This document shows positions 45,803-57,230 of a stretch of DNA of 64,000 bases, piece after piece. This DNA comes from Strobilurus pachycystidiatus. Lineage: Eukaryota; Basidiomycota; Agaricomycetes; Agaricales; Physalacriaceae. Position 1 is the stretch's first letter. Each line of letters begins with the position of its first letter. The stretch spans positions 3,472,001-3,536,000 of the forward strand of contig JAHLMK010000001.1 of NCBI GenBank assembly GCA_019915135.1, given 5' to 3'. The position numbers were made by a program, and so were the translations under genes. Below the pieces are notes generated by a model. It worked only from the letters and a program-made list of their open reading frames with translations. It had not been told where the DNA came from and searched no databases.

Positions 45803-46928
45803 TCAATCAACTCCAGGATAATCAAGTGCAATCAATGTCGATTGGAAGGGATAGCCGTTCACGATTCCCTCGTAGTCGCGTGGAACTATGAGTATCTCAA
45901 GTCAGCGAAGTGAGAGTTGGGTGACGCTGAAGAAACATACTGCACATGTCACCGCCAGAGGGTCCCACATGCGGACAGTGAACATCTGGTCGCAGTGAGA
46001 GCATGTTTTTGTGAACGTATCTGAGAAGAATGAGGTCGTTCGAATGACTAGCAGAGTGACGCGGGCTCACCTGCAAATTGTCGTATTCTGTCCGGCTTCC
46101 CAGATGTTCCCGAAGGGAACTTGAGTTGCCAAGAATTGCGTGCATGAAGTGAAGCTAGCATTCTATAAGCACCGAGCGACAATGAAAGCCAACCCACGTA
46201 CGAATCATACTGAACGAGATCGCCGACGCAATACTCCTGCGCCGCTGTGCAGATATCAATGATCACCCTCTGCGCCACAATTGCGCTCAAGTTCGCCTCA
46301 GCATACGGCACTCCCAGCTCCTTCGCAATCGTCGGACCCAGCTTGGGCAGCACGTAGTTCAGAGCCTGCGGGTATCGGCGGAATGTGACATCGTACGACT
46401 GCACTTTGAGATCGTCGTTGAAGATGAACCACAGGTCAACCTGAATAGGGAGGGTATAGTTGATGACCTTGTATTCACTGGCCATTATGACGCTGGCGGC
46501 AACGACGGGGCCTTCTATGGCGAGGGATTGGACCGTATACGCGGTAGGGTTACCGATGATCTGTGTGGTGTTGGACGCGTCGAGGTTGCTGAAGAGTCCG
46601 TAGAGATATTCGATGTTGAGCTCAAGGCCAACAAAGTCTACAAAACCATCAGGGCGCCGCTGGGGGTGGATGAGAGAAAGATGGTCAGACCGTTTGTGAG
46701 ATCGATTCTACCGACACAGTCGTCGGAAAGCGATGGCGCGATACCAGCGGCAGCAATTGCGGTATGGTTGATATAACTATCATTGAAGATAAGATTCTGC
46801 CAGTGTATGTGGTCGACCAAAACAACGTACTCGTCCATGAACCGCTCGAAGGCGGCCTGATATTCCGCCGGTGCAGCAAACGCGCGAACCAGGCGTAAAG
46901 TTGCGAAAAAGATGAGGACGGAGAACAT
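45803..46928 (-). CDS. Secreted orphan with an HCPHVGPSGG motif
   Basis: The family is not recognised. The ATG at 46928 gives MFSVLIFFATLRLVRAFA, a signal peptide. The first two exons carry about 220 residues with several Asn-glycosylation sites (NDS, NHT, NTT, NYT, NLS). The C-terminal exons hold a Cys-rich end: NASFTSCTQFLATQVPFGN, CRYVHKNMLSLRPDVHCPHVG and PSGGDMCIPRDYEG, then a hydrophobic tail and the stop at 45803-45805. The His/Cys cluster could be structural or bind metal. Four introns were placed, including 45877-45938, whose last acceptor is best set at ctcatag so that IPRDYEG follows. No membrane anchor. The protein looks like a disulfide-rich extracellular factor, but this is inference. 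Confidence 0.7.
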
Positions 46929-48303
46929 GCTGCTGCGATGCAGAACGAAGAGTCGGGGTAGCCGTTTTATAGGCAAGTCAGATTCATACTCCAACCCGGG
47001 CATTAATCGATGATGTGAGACCGTGCTTAAAATACTGTATAGGTTTCAAGTCTCCATCACACATGCGGGAGTCTTTGGCCTAAGTGAGCGATGGGCATGG
47101 CAGAGTATCAGCGCCTGACGCAGGATGACTGCTTCGCCGAGCGCTGGTAGCAGAAACTGACAAGTAAGAGCGCCGATGACCAGAGCTGGCTTACATGCGT
47201 TCAGGGTATCTTTTGGGGCATGGGTCTGTTTCTGGCAAACAAGGCGGATATGAACGTTTGAAGTGTTTAGGGTCCCAGAAACAGTGCGTCGCGGCCGGGC
47301 TTCCAGCTCAACAATGATCACAGATCCCGGTACTGTAGCCGAATAAGTAGGTCAGGAATCAGGAGAGTATGCATGAATGAATGAATGAGAATAGGAAGCT
47401 TGGAGGACAGTCATAGGACGCGACAAAGAACAAGTGGAATTGTTTAGTCCGTGACTGTCACTTTGATGTGCCGATAGTGTGCCGATCAGGGCGGGCCACT
47501 TCTTCTTGACCTTCGCTAGCCTTGCGGCCACCGCTCGCTGAATCCGAGGAAAGCGTAGCGCTGCATTCATCAACATAAGCCTTTCACATCTCTCCCAGTG
47601 ATCTGACAGACTGAACGCTCGCACATGTTCGTCCAGGTTACATAGACGACTCGGAGATCATCATGGCCGCGACGTTCGATGCGCCATGTTTCGTATAACC
47701 TATTCTCTCCCCAACACAAGGTTGACAATGTACATAACGCCACAAGCCCCTAGCCGCCAGGACGTGGACTCTCCTGCTCGGTCTTCTTCGACCGCCTCTG
47801 TCTGAACCCCGGTGAATCGCTATCGACGTCTATTCTGTCTCTGTTTTCAATCTTGCCGTACGAATCAAGCTCAGGGGTGGAAACGCTATGACCATTGCAT
47901 TGAGTCCTACTTAGTAATCCAAACACATGGGCTCGCCAACACCTTTCTCTCGCCCCACTCCGGAGTCCGCTGTCCGAGTCATCTCTCAATACTCATTTGC
48001 GGTGCGTTTGAACCGGCCCTTCGTTTACTACTCAATCTTTGGGGCGTCGTATTTGGCAGCACAGCAGCACTGCCTGACTCGGCTTTCCGAGTAGAGACTG
48101 GTCTGAATTTGCATACCGTACTCGCCGCTCACATGATGACCAGGAATGAAGGCATACGGCGGTTCTTCACCACCCACGCAAGCAAGGACAAAGCTCTGCC
48201 TTTGGGGCCTGTATAGAAGATGCTCTCATCAAGGATGTGAGTTCTTCATCACTTCGATCTTACACATTCTCACTCTTCTTTACAAGGACTACCTCATATC
48301 AAC
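46929..48303. other. Intergenic region of about 1.4 kb
   Basis: This stretch lies between the secreted orphan (minus) and the decayed trefoil copy. A 134-codon plus-strand ORF (47812-48216) has no recognisable domain or neighbouring exons and is not called. Confidence 0.4.
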
Positions 48304-48816
48304 AATGACTTCCATTCGAAACTGGCGAATAGGCGATCACTAACGCAGGTTCACCAAGGTCGCTTTCCTCGAGGATAGCGACGCTAGTACACCTGTCGCC
48401 GATAGGACGGTCGATGACAGAACACTACTTGCGCGCGAGTCCATGCTCTGCCTAGCTCTCTTTGTTGTGGGGCGTCTCCGAGCTGAGCAACGTGCGGATC
48501 TACATCAAGAACTCTGGGAACCGCTACTGAGAGTTTCACTGGCAATGGCGCCGACCCTGGCGCCAACGCAGTCGGTAATTCACGAGAGGAACACCCACGT
48601 TTATACGTCAGTCCTCTTGAATCGGCAGTGACGTCCTAGTGCTGACTCTGCTTGCAGTATCAGCACCGTCGGTAGGAGGCTCTACTGGTTCTTTGTGAAC
48701 GGCGACGAAGGCACCATCGCGAGGCTTCCCATGCTTCCTGATGCATACGCGTCTGATCTCTCCTCCAGGTCATACTCTCCAACAAAGGTGGACCTTCAGC
48801 AAGAAGTAGTTGTGTC
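48304..48816 (+). pseudogene. Decayed beta-trefoil copy D
   Basis: Aligned by eye with copy B, this stretch keeps long nucleotide matches: the start region (cgaaactggcgaataggcga), the codons for the LEDG turn, the ELSNE-to-INS region (gagctgagcaacg) and the third repeat (tatcagcaccgtcggtagga, acggcgacgaaggcaccat). The frame is interrupted by small indels and stop codons, beginning a few codons after the ATG. The C-terminal exon has lost the conserved end. It is therefore a pseudogene of the A/B type. The upstream sequence (tgtatagaag) looks like a mutated TATA box. Confidence 0.75.
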
Positions 48817-49365
48817 TCGGACTCTATCGATTGCACAGACGGCACTCAGCTACTAGCATCGGATCTCCTCTACGCTTTGTTTCTTTCTCGGGGAGGTAGT
48901 ACGCTTAATCAACACCCGTTGAATGGGTCTTGGGTTACAAGATGAATTCAGATGATCATTGCCAGTGATGACATTGTCGATTTTGCTGTTTGAAGTCAAA
49001 GCTCAGTGCAGGAGACCGGGGAAGGGCGACAATGGAATCTGGAGAGCTCGAGCCGACGATTTATCCAGCAGATCCTCTTCAACGAAATAAGTAAATTGAC
49101 GAACGACTCGGAGGACCAAGCTTGAAGTAAGGAGGTCGTGACCATCCAGAAACCTCCTCTGAGTATCTGGCTGCGTGAAACCAGCAACGTAACTTAGCTT
49201 GTGGTACGCGTAGCCGGTACGTACCATCGGTTCTGGCATAGACTGGGGATAGAAGCCTAAGAAGGATGGCTCCGCGTCATGATCACGTGCCCGTGCCCGA
49301 TCGCGTCAGCTCTTGTAGGCTTTTGTTTGCCGGCTCCTTGGCCGGCTCTCTTTCCTCTCGCAACC
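48817..49365. other. Intergenic region
   Basis: No supported gene. A few 60-80 codon minus-strand ORFs occur without domain or exon partners. Confidence 0.4.
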
Positions 49366-50106
49366 ATGTCCATGTCGTCTTCGAAAAGGCTTCGCTCGCC
49401 TTCGGTTGAGATAATCTCATATACCCCCGCCACATTGTCTACCCGGCCGGCCAATGTCCCATCGCCATTAACGTCCACGGCGCCAGCAAAAAAGCGCAAA
49501 TCCACTGGCGGTGACGGGCCCTCAACGAAACGGGCGAAGGCGACTCCGGCCCCTCCGCCCATTGTCCCGGACAAGAAACGGTGGAAATGGCTCAATCTGT
49601 GCCAACCGGAAATGTGCGACTTTTCCGGTCGTTCTCCCTCTATCTGACAAAGGTCTATGTACAGGAAGCTAAAAGGCACCAAAATTGAGGGCGGGAACTG
49701 CGGCGGGACTTACTTCAAAGCAACGGCGAAGACGATAGAGATGCGCCTGGACAAATTTGAGGCTTTCTTGGACGGATGCGAGGGCGACGAGACAGGTCAT
49801 CCACACTACGGCTACCCGGAATTGTGTAAGCCCAAAGTCAAAGCTAGGAAGGAAGACGAAGCAGCGAAGCGGTGGGACTGGATCAATCGTTGCCGGCCCG
49901 ACCTGTGCGTTGCAGCCTTTTTTGTGTAGCGTTCGCTGATAACAATCTTCAGCTTGTTCAATGACGGCTCACTGGAGGCCTACAACTGTGGAGGATGCTA
50001 TTTCAGTGCCTGTGGCGCTACCATCGAAGAAATGCTTGATGACATGGAAGACTATCTGGCTGAATGCGATGGAGACGAGACTGCCCATCCATCCTACGGA
50101 TACTGA
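49366..50106 (+). CDS. Protein with a duplicated NCGG/CxGDET module
   Basis: Not a family I can name. The N-terminal 75 residues are Ser/Pro/Lys-rich with two basic patches (AKKRKST, TKRAKAT) that look like nuclear signals. Two copies of one module of about 60 residues follow. Each has W-x-W-(I/L)-N-x-C-(Q/R)-P, then NCGG-x-YF, then a helix with T-I-x-x-x-L-D, then C-(E/D)-GDET-x-HP-x-YGY. The first copy runs from about 49580 and the second from about 49870. The second ends the protein at 50104-50106. Introns at about 49612-49667 and 49904-49951 interrupt each module after its CxP motif. The repeated Cys, His, Asp and Glu suggest a small metal-binding or disulfide-type fold, which is not proven. 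Confidence 0.75.
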
Positions 50107-50436
50107 ACAACTGTTCTCATTACCCTCATGATACCCTGAATCTACACATTTTACACATTATCCACGCGTCACCTTGACAGATATCCCCCGTTCCATCACG
50201 GTACTCGTCGTTTGGGCGCGAAATTCCAGGTCCCGGTTGACTTGCCGGTTGTTGGCCAATGTGTGTCTGCAGGGCCATGTGTATATATTCAAGACACGCT
50301 AATCACTTTTCTTCAGGCGATCCCTGCCATCAACAGCGCTCATTGGGTTCATCAAATTCGCAAGCGCGTTGCCGTGCTTGTGAACTGGTGGTGCATATCG
50401 TGAGATTCTCCCCCCACCTTCTGCCTTTCATACCCC
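50107..50436. other. Intergenic region
   Basis: 5' flank of the next gene. No supported ORF. Confidence 0.4.
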
Positions 50437-52861
50437 ATGCCAGTGAATCCGTCAGAAAGCAGTCTCCAGGCCTACCTGGCGCGGGATGCAGAGTGAGTCT
50501 CTTGGTCGTTCATACATACAAGCGGCGCTCTCATGCTACCACAGGAAAAATGGGGAGACGTCAGCCCTTGTCAACGACGGATACGTCCCTCAGACACTTG
50601 CGAGTGGCGAGCCACCACGTGTGCGAATGTCCCGCAGGCTGCTGGTAGCCCACATTCTTCATGGCTTGCTTCTCTCCCTCAGCATTATAACGCTGGTCAT
50701 ATCTTTGGGACGATGGGAGCACCGAGTTTCAGTTCACATCAACAGGGTTTGTTGTCCCCCATCTTTTGGCAGACCACACTCGCTAATCCTCAAGTAGGTT
50801 ACTGCAGTGACCAGTTTCATCTCTCTGGTTCTGCAGATATTTTCCACACTCGCCGTCATGATCGTGTACTTCTTAGCAAGTTCTGCTGCTATCGACGCGG
50901 CCATCAGGCATCGTACGTGACTTCTCCTCCTTCTGCCTAGCACTTATCTGTTGCAGCATCAAACATTGGTGATCTCGATTTCCGTCTTCAAGCATGGTTC
51001 GGTGGTCTTGGGCCCTCTCTAACCAACGGCCTCCTCAACTTCAAGCAGTTCAGGCGTATCTCGAAAAGCATCTTACTTGGGATCCCACTCTACATGATCG
51101 CAGGCGAAGTGCTGAAGGTCACCTCCTCGAGCGTTCTGGGTACGTCACCTCTACTGCCATTGCCTGACTGGACTGGTACTCATTGGTGGAAAAACTGCAG
51201 GCGTAAACATCTACAACTCGACAAGGACGATAGCAGGCGTGGCGCAGAGTCACTTGTCACCGTTCATGTTCGAGAATCTACAGCACGTCGACCAGGACAT
51301 TAGGAACTGTACTGCTCCGTACGAAGGGACTTACTATCGCGTGCAAGACTTCTGGGCTGTACGTCACATTCCTATAAACTTTGTTTCTTTTTACTCAACA
51401 CTTGAAACACTTGTTGCAGACTGCTAGAGATACTATTAAAATGACCGCGGACAATGTCACGATACACCCCGGCATGGTAGGAAAGTGAGTATCCCATTCT
51501 GCCCTTGTCACTCGCTCTGACGATGGGCTTTAGTACGTTGTATGATATCGTCGATTCAGCGGTGTCCTTTGATCAAGGTGGGCATCCTACAAACGCATTA
51601 TCCCCATGTCGATTCTCACATTCTGTCAGCCCGCATCAATGCAACCCGAGCAAACGTCCACTGCGGGCAACTCGCATCTGACGATGTCTCTTATGATCTC
51701 TACGACCCTGGACTGTCAGCACCCTTCAACGGCTACTACCTCTTCTTGAGCGAGGAACAATTTCCCAGTGCCCACATCTTTGCACCCACCATCGGGACTA
51801 ACGGGCGATGGGCGTACGGAAACACGACCTCAAAGGCGCAAGTCCCATTGTACATTGGTGTCCAGTTCTTCCTGAACGACACCACGAGATACTTTATCCA
51901 GCCGTGGGAGTACGACGATCCGGCGACAGCTGTCGACCGGAAAGGCGTCTCCAATGACTTTGCGTTCATTCTGGCAACTGATACGCCGGACGTGCTCCTA
52001 CATGACTCGAACGGGGCCATCGGCTTCGCGCCCATCAATAAGACGATCCTCCAGCCCACAGACGCCTGCCGCGAGACGTGTGCCAATGCCAATATCGACA
52101 ACTCCACGTCTCAGTGTGTGGACTATCTCCTGCAGCAGGAAGGGTGCATCGCCTCGGAGTACACGTTCTACTCGCAGGCCATCGGCTGCTCGCTGCACAC
52201 GAGCCAGGTGGACTTGACTATGCTGCAAAGCGGACTTGTCAGCCCCGAAACCACCGACGCCATCGCGCCTTCTCCGGCCCACGAGTGGCAACCGTTCAAC
52301 TGGACGGACCCACACCAGAGCAACGACTTCCTCTCCCGCGAGTTCTTGGAGATGTTCGTTAGACCCTCGTGTCTGGGGGATGCCCAGACGCTCACGTTTC
52401 TCGAACAGGACTTGGGCACCCCAGCGGATCTGCTGAACAGGATCCTGGAGACGACGAAGGACCTGGCGGTGTTTGAGAACACGCTCGCGAATATGACGGC
52501 GGCGTATCTGTGGAATGTTTGGCAGCAGTGCGAAACGCCGTTCGAGTTCAAATTCCCGTACCAGCAGTGTGTGTCCCAGGGTCAGCATCAGGATGTAGTG
52601 AGTACCAGTGCGGCGTATGAGCGCACGGAGACGCTGGCGCGGTTGGAGATCGTGCGGTGGAAGGCAGCGATCGCGGTGCTCTCCAGTGCGGTTCTCTTCG
52701 TTCTGGCATTCTGGTTATTGGGTACCACAACGGATGCGGCTGCTGGCCAGCCGTTGAAGAGAGGAGGTTTCATTGAGACGGCGAGGTTGTTGAAGGATTC
52801 GGCCATTCCGGAGGTGGTGACTTCTGGGGTGTCGAGGGCGAAGGAGACTCGGATTCGGTAA
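50437..52861 (+). CDS. Large membrane protein of unknown family
   Basis: The start MPVNPSESSLQAYLARDAE is cytosolic in character. Hydrophobic segments follow: HILHGLLLSLSIITLVISLG (about 50650), FISLVLQIFSTLAVMIVYFL (about 50820) and ILLGIPLYMIAGEV (about 51075). A long region of more than 450 residues contains Cys pairs (ACRETCANAN, CVDYLLQQEGC) and many N-glycosylation sites, as expected for an extracellular domain. A final helix AAIAVLSSAVLFVLAFWLLG (about 52670) is followed by a short basic tail. The stop is at 52859-52861. The 51542-52861 exon is one open frame of 440 codons. This resembles the organisation of fungus-specific plasma-membrane proteins with N- and C-terminal helices around an ectodomain; no catalytic motif is visible. 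Confidence 0.75.
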
Positions 52862-53477
52862 GGTTGTTTTGTTTCTGGGTGGGACACATGCTTATTGTTC
52901 ATTTCTCTAGCTATGGGAGTGGAGGCTCCTCTGCGAAGCTTGAAGTCGTGCCTGATGCGTGAAAGCCCACTTGTATGTTGATATGGCGTTGAAACAGGAT
53001 GGTTATTATTTATGTATTTGTAAGGGAACTATCTAGGTCGCTACGAGGATGACGAGAAGATTGGGACGTAGGTTCATATATCACTATCGAAGATACCTTA
53101 CTGAGAGAATAAATTCCCAAAGCCAAAGAACCTTTGAATTGAGCTGGAATGGAGGCGTGAGCTCGCCTAGTAATGGATCGAGGACCAGTCTAGACAGGAT
53201 AGACGCTGGAATGACCAGCACAAGTGATTGGCAGACAGATAAGATGAAGAGAATTGATATGAGTATGGTTACTTCCGATGTGGATAGAAAGTCCGCTCGT
53301 GCAACACGGCCTAATAGAGACGCCCGTAAATATGATGTTTCGTCGCCGTCGCACAAATCCACGCCCCTGGCAAGAGAGCCTCTCAAATCGACCGACCTCA
53401 TCGCCGCAGCTCTGTACACCAAAAGCAGTCATTGATCTTTCGCTACCTCCTAGCAGGCAGTGTAAGAAAGTAAGTAT
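52862..53477. other. Intergenic region
   Basis: Convergent gap between the membrane protein (plus) and the NTPase gene (minus). A plus-strand frame of 128 codons (53049-53435) shows no domain and is rejected. Confidence 0.4.
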
Positions 53478-55428
53478 TCACCTTTGGAAAAAACATCCCA
53501 CCTCTGCTAGCTGGCGTACGAGTTTCGGTCCCACATGGATATGCAGGACAAGTTGCAGTTTCTTGGCGTCTGCCTCCGAAATGGAAAGCTCGAGGGACTC
53601 ACCAGACGATATTCCTACATAGCGAAATGTGGCCCCGGGAAACTGATCAAATAGAAGTGATAGTCCTTCACTTTGCACCGAGTGCTGTGCATATGTTGTT
53701 ATCTGGATGATCATAACATTCGCTGCGCCACTGTCGTCGCGGTAAGAAAAGAAGGAATCGAATGTCGTCTGGTTTTTGTTTTGCGGCTTGGCGTAATTGT
53801 CGAACATAACAGCCAACGAGTCCTTCGGTTTGAAAGTGTGGAGCTCCAGCTGTGCTTCACTGGTCCTATGAATGGTCGGTGGAGCTGTCGAGGGAGGATG
53901 GGGTGTGGCTGTGATAGGACAAGGCTGACCCGGTGAGACAGACAAGATATACTGCTGTCCCTCCGGGTTAGTAACGAAGTGCCGATACTTCTGAGATCTT
54001 CTGGTGACAGGCTGAACTACCATGGAAGAAGCTAGCCACGACCGGTCTTCTCGAAGTGCTGTATGCAAAAGATCCTCGAGCATGTACCCAGCGGTCGCTT
54101 TGGTGATACCGTTACTGTTGAGTTTGTGAAAATTGTCGGCGAACTCGTCTGCCCACTTCTGCCCAATAGCCTCCTTCCCAAGTTCATAGAGATGGCGCGT
54201 TGCAATACCGCCGCGCGGAAGCATGCGATCTGGGCCTGCTGTGACAAGGAAGGAATAGTGCGCGATGCTCGTGTTACTAATAGACCCAATATGTTTCGGG
54301 TTTGTCATGGCCTCTTTCAAAGCCTGAGTGTCGAAGAAGTCCTTGAAGCGTAGTTCACCGTCGTGCTGCTCCTCTGCCCGGCTGTCGCTGCTGGAGTGGG
54401 CAAGTTTGAGTAGTACACGGGTTGACGGCCCCCACTTCTGGTACAGCTCTTCGAGCCGGTCCACTGCGTATCGATCTGGGTTGGATTGTAGTTTGACACT
54501 GCGCAACCAGTCAGTTTAAGTCAGATAGCAAATACCAACACAAGATTACCTTTCCTTAACCTCGTCAAGAGACATCGGTCGCATATACCAACGAGTAGTC
54601 ATGACCGAGAACTTTTTGATCCAATCTATGCGGTCGGAAAGAGGTGATGCAGCCTGGATGATACGAACACAGGAGCCGGTGATGAATCCCGCAGGATGAG
54701 AGAGGTCTGGATTAGAATCGTGCAGGAACCAGTGTTGCGATGTCATTTCGTTCTGCAGAACTGATTGTAATAGCGCGGGAGTCATAGGAATTTCGAAAGC
54801 TCCTTCACTACAAAAATAGGTGATTCGGCTGTTGTTGGACTGGAACAACACTGGCTCGTTCCGCAGTAAAAGCTCTACCAGGATGAAGGTGAGCGCTACC
54901 GTTTTTCCTGTCGTGGGTCAGAAAAGATGGCACACGCGGTCCATGATGGAAAGACGAACCTATCCCAGGCAGTCCACTGAGCTGAAATATGCTTCCCAGA
55001 CACGGCCCAGAGGGTATGCGTCGAATGTCCTCGAGAGTCCGCGCGACTGGCTCTCCGTCGTCGGCCTCGTTCCATCTATCGGAAGGGGACTCGTAGCCAC
55101 GCGAGCGGGTTTGAATGGGATCTCCATTTGTGAACCATGAGAGCAAGTCGAACAGTAGCTCCAAGTACTCGTGAACGATGAGGATCTGTTCAGCGGAGTC
55201 CTTCTGGACGTGGAAGGGTCGAACTTTGAGGACGATGACTCCAGCCTCTTCGCTGTACAGGCGGCTGACATCCTTCATTCGCCAGCAGACGTCCCAAAGC
55301 TGGGACGCCGAGTGACGCGCCTTACACCGCTTGACATTGGGATCAGCTTCCTGCAGCTCCTTCAACAGCTCGTCCAACGGCGGCGTGGCAGCAGTCGCAT
55401 TCGACATAGGGTAGTCGCAGTTCGTCAT
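53478..55428 (-). CDS. Crinkler/RHS-like P-loop NTPase
   Basis: The ATG at 55428 (second ATG at 55407) opens an N-terminal region of about 150 residues. It is followed by the Walker A loop GLPGIGKT, which is built across an intron (about 54905-54956), and the helix TVALTFILVELLL. Further motifs include a VLFQSNNSRITYF strand and MTTRWYMRPMSLDEVKE, close to the WxMxxWSLDEL block of Crinkler/RHS proteins. The C-terminal 340 codons form one exon ending at 53478. They hold a region with NQTTFDSFFSYRDDSGAANVMIIQITT that resembles the strand-helix core of a PD-(D/E)xK nuclease domain. Crinkler-type proteins in fungi and oomycetes combine an NTPase with a C-terminal toxic or nuclease module. No signal peptide. 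The NTPase call is good; nuclease and effector roles are inferences. Confidence 0.62.
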
Positions 55429-55788
55429 GGATCATGAATTAGTAGAGACCGCCGGTTGTGCATGGCAGCGATCGACGCGGCTGAGTGATCGATGAATGGC
55501 GGTAGACTAGCTTTGCCGTATCCTTCATCACAGCTCTCTCTTGGCTCTGAGGGTGTTGGCGTTCAGACGTCTATATGTCATTAGAATTTTCATGGTTCGA
55601 TAAACAGTATATACAACCGAAATACTGCGTCTCGGAACATCGGAAATGTTTCATCTCAATGATACGTAGCATTTTGACACTACTCAATGGTGCCCACCTC
55701 CTAATCACTTGAATCATGATATCAGCTGCTACAACAGCCTACAGCAATGTCTCCGTGAAGCTAAAAAGGTCGCAATCGGGATATCCTT
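55429..55788. other. Intergenic region
   Basis: Short gap on the minus strand between the 5' end of the NTPase gene and the 3' end of the coiled-coil gene. Nothing further was recognised. Confidence 0.4.
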
Positions 55789-57230
55789 CACTCCTCATCG
55801 CTTTCCATATCCTCGAGGGCATCTCTATCGTGAACGCTCAAATGCATTCCAACTTGTGGCCATTGTAACTGACCTGTAACGCTCAAGTATCTCCTCTCGT
55901 TTCCTCGGCTTCCACTGCTTCTGAAACTGCGAATTGACCGCGATCATATCATTGTCCAGCTCTGCTCGCTCTTCAGCCCATCGAACACAAGCCGTCTCAT
56001 GGACGTACCAGGAAAGTCGCCAAACTTCTTGAGACTAGAAAGAGGCAAGCTGTCCCTGTATGCAGTGCCTCAGCAACGCAGAAAGTTTATGCGAGGATAC
56101 GAGCACACGGACCATTTACAACGCGCATCGTAGAGGCGAACAATGACGTTGCTGCCCTTGTTTCTGGTACGATGCAGCTCTTGGATGTTCTTGGGAATGA
56201 AGGAGATATCATCCTCGAATGTCACAGCAGGCGTCCAAGGGTGGTCGGCTACTCTGTCCATCAGAGGACGTACGCGGCAGCACAGATACACGACGTACCG
56301 ATTTTAGCCCAAACTGGACAGCAGGTCAGATCCGCTACTTATATGACGATGAAAACCAGAAAGTACGCACCAAGAGTCCTGAATTTTGGTAGAGCATCCT
56401 TGGGGAAATCACCGAGATCAGGAGACAGTTTTGTGATGTTGCCTGAGCTCGAAACGTGAGGGGAGATTGTCGACGAGATACGTCGGCGCTTTCTTGGCGA
56501 TGGTTTTGCTTGTCCTGATTTCGTATTTGTAGAAGTGCGACCATGATCCACTACTTCCGTGTCTTGGACAGGAGATTTGGCTGTTCCGAGTGTCGCGGGC
56601 TGAGTAGATTCCCGTTCAAGCGTCAAAGACTGCCTTCCATCTTCCTGTGTTGGAGGTGGCTCAGGCGAATCTTCGCGCTGCTGAGACGGCGATAGTTCAC
56701 GTAGCGGGGATTGGGGTTGAACAACGCGTCGAGCCGCCATCTCGTCCAGTTTCAGGAGCTGTTGTGTGATGACATCCTTCATCGCAGTGGGGTCTGTCCC
56801 GGCTTTAGCGATACGCAGAGCAGTGCGTACACCGGAGATGGCTATATGCTCTTGGACATTGAGTCTTTGCGCATCGTTATGCCTCTGTTGATTCTTGAAG
56901 ATCTCATCTGACGGCGAGGAGTGTTGATAAAGGCGAATCTAACTGCGACGAAGGGTTTGCACCTACCATTTAGCGCACTTTTCAGCATATTCAGATCGAA
57001 TTGCAAGGTGTCGTTCTGCCTTTTGAGGGAACGAATCTTCTTCTCGAGATTTGTCCTAGAGCTTTGCCCGCTATCTAGGATATGAGCGCTCAGCATTGCA
57101 AAGAAGATGTCCTCGGAAAAGCATGAGTACCGGCATTTGACGACGCAGAGATGGTGGCTCGGGAGGTGGAACCAGAAGTGGATCCCACCCCAAAAAGATC
57201 TGCACCGTATAGAGACTTGTTCGCAGGCAT
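55789..57230 (-). CDS. Coiled-coil, basic-patch protein
   Basis: No family recognised. The ATG at 57230 leads to a Ser/Thr-rich N-terminus (MPANKSLYGADLFGVG). After an intron of about 55 nt (about 57077-57131) a leucine-rich coiled coil follows, with KKIRSLKRQNDTLQFDLNML, then a polar region with many Gln, Ser and Pro. A basic stretch KPSPRKRRRISST near 56490 is a likely nuclear signal. A folded C-terminal segment holds DDISFIPKNIQELH and an acidic end DALEDMESDEE (stop 55789-55791), reached through two short introns. A nuclear role is likely but unproven. Five or more introns. Confidence 0.68.

Noticed and set aside
47812..48216. 134-codon plus-strand frame
   Set aside because: No domain, no splice partners, no signal peptide.
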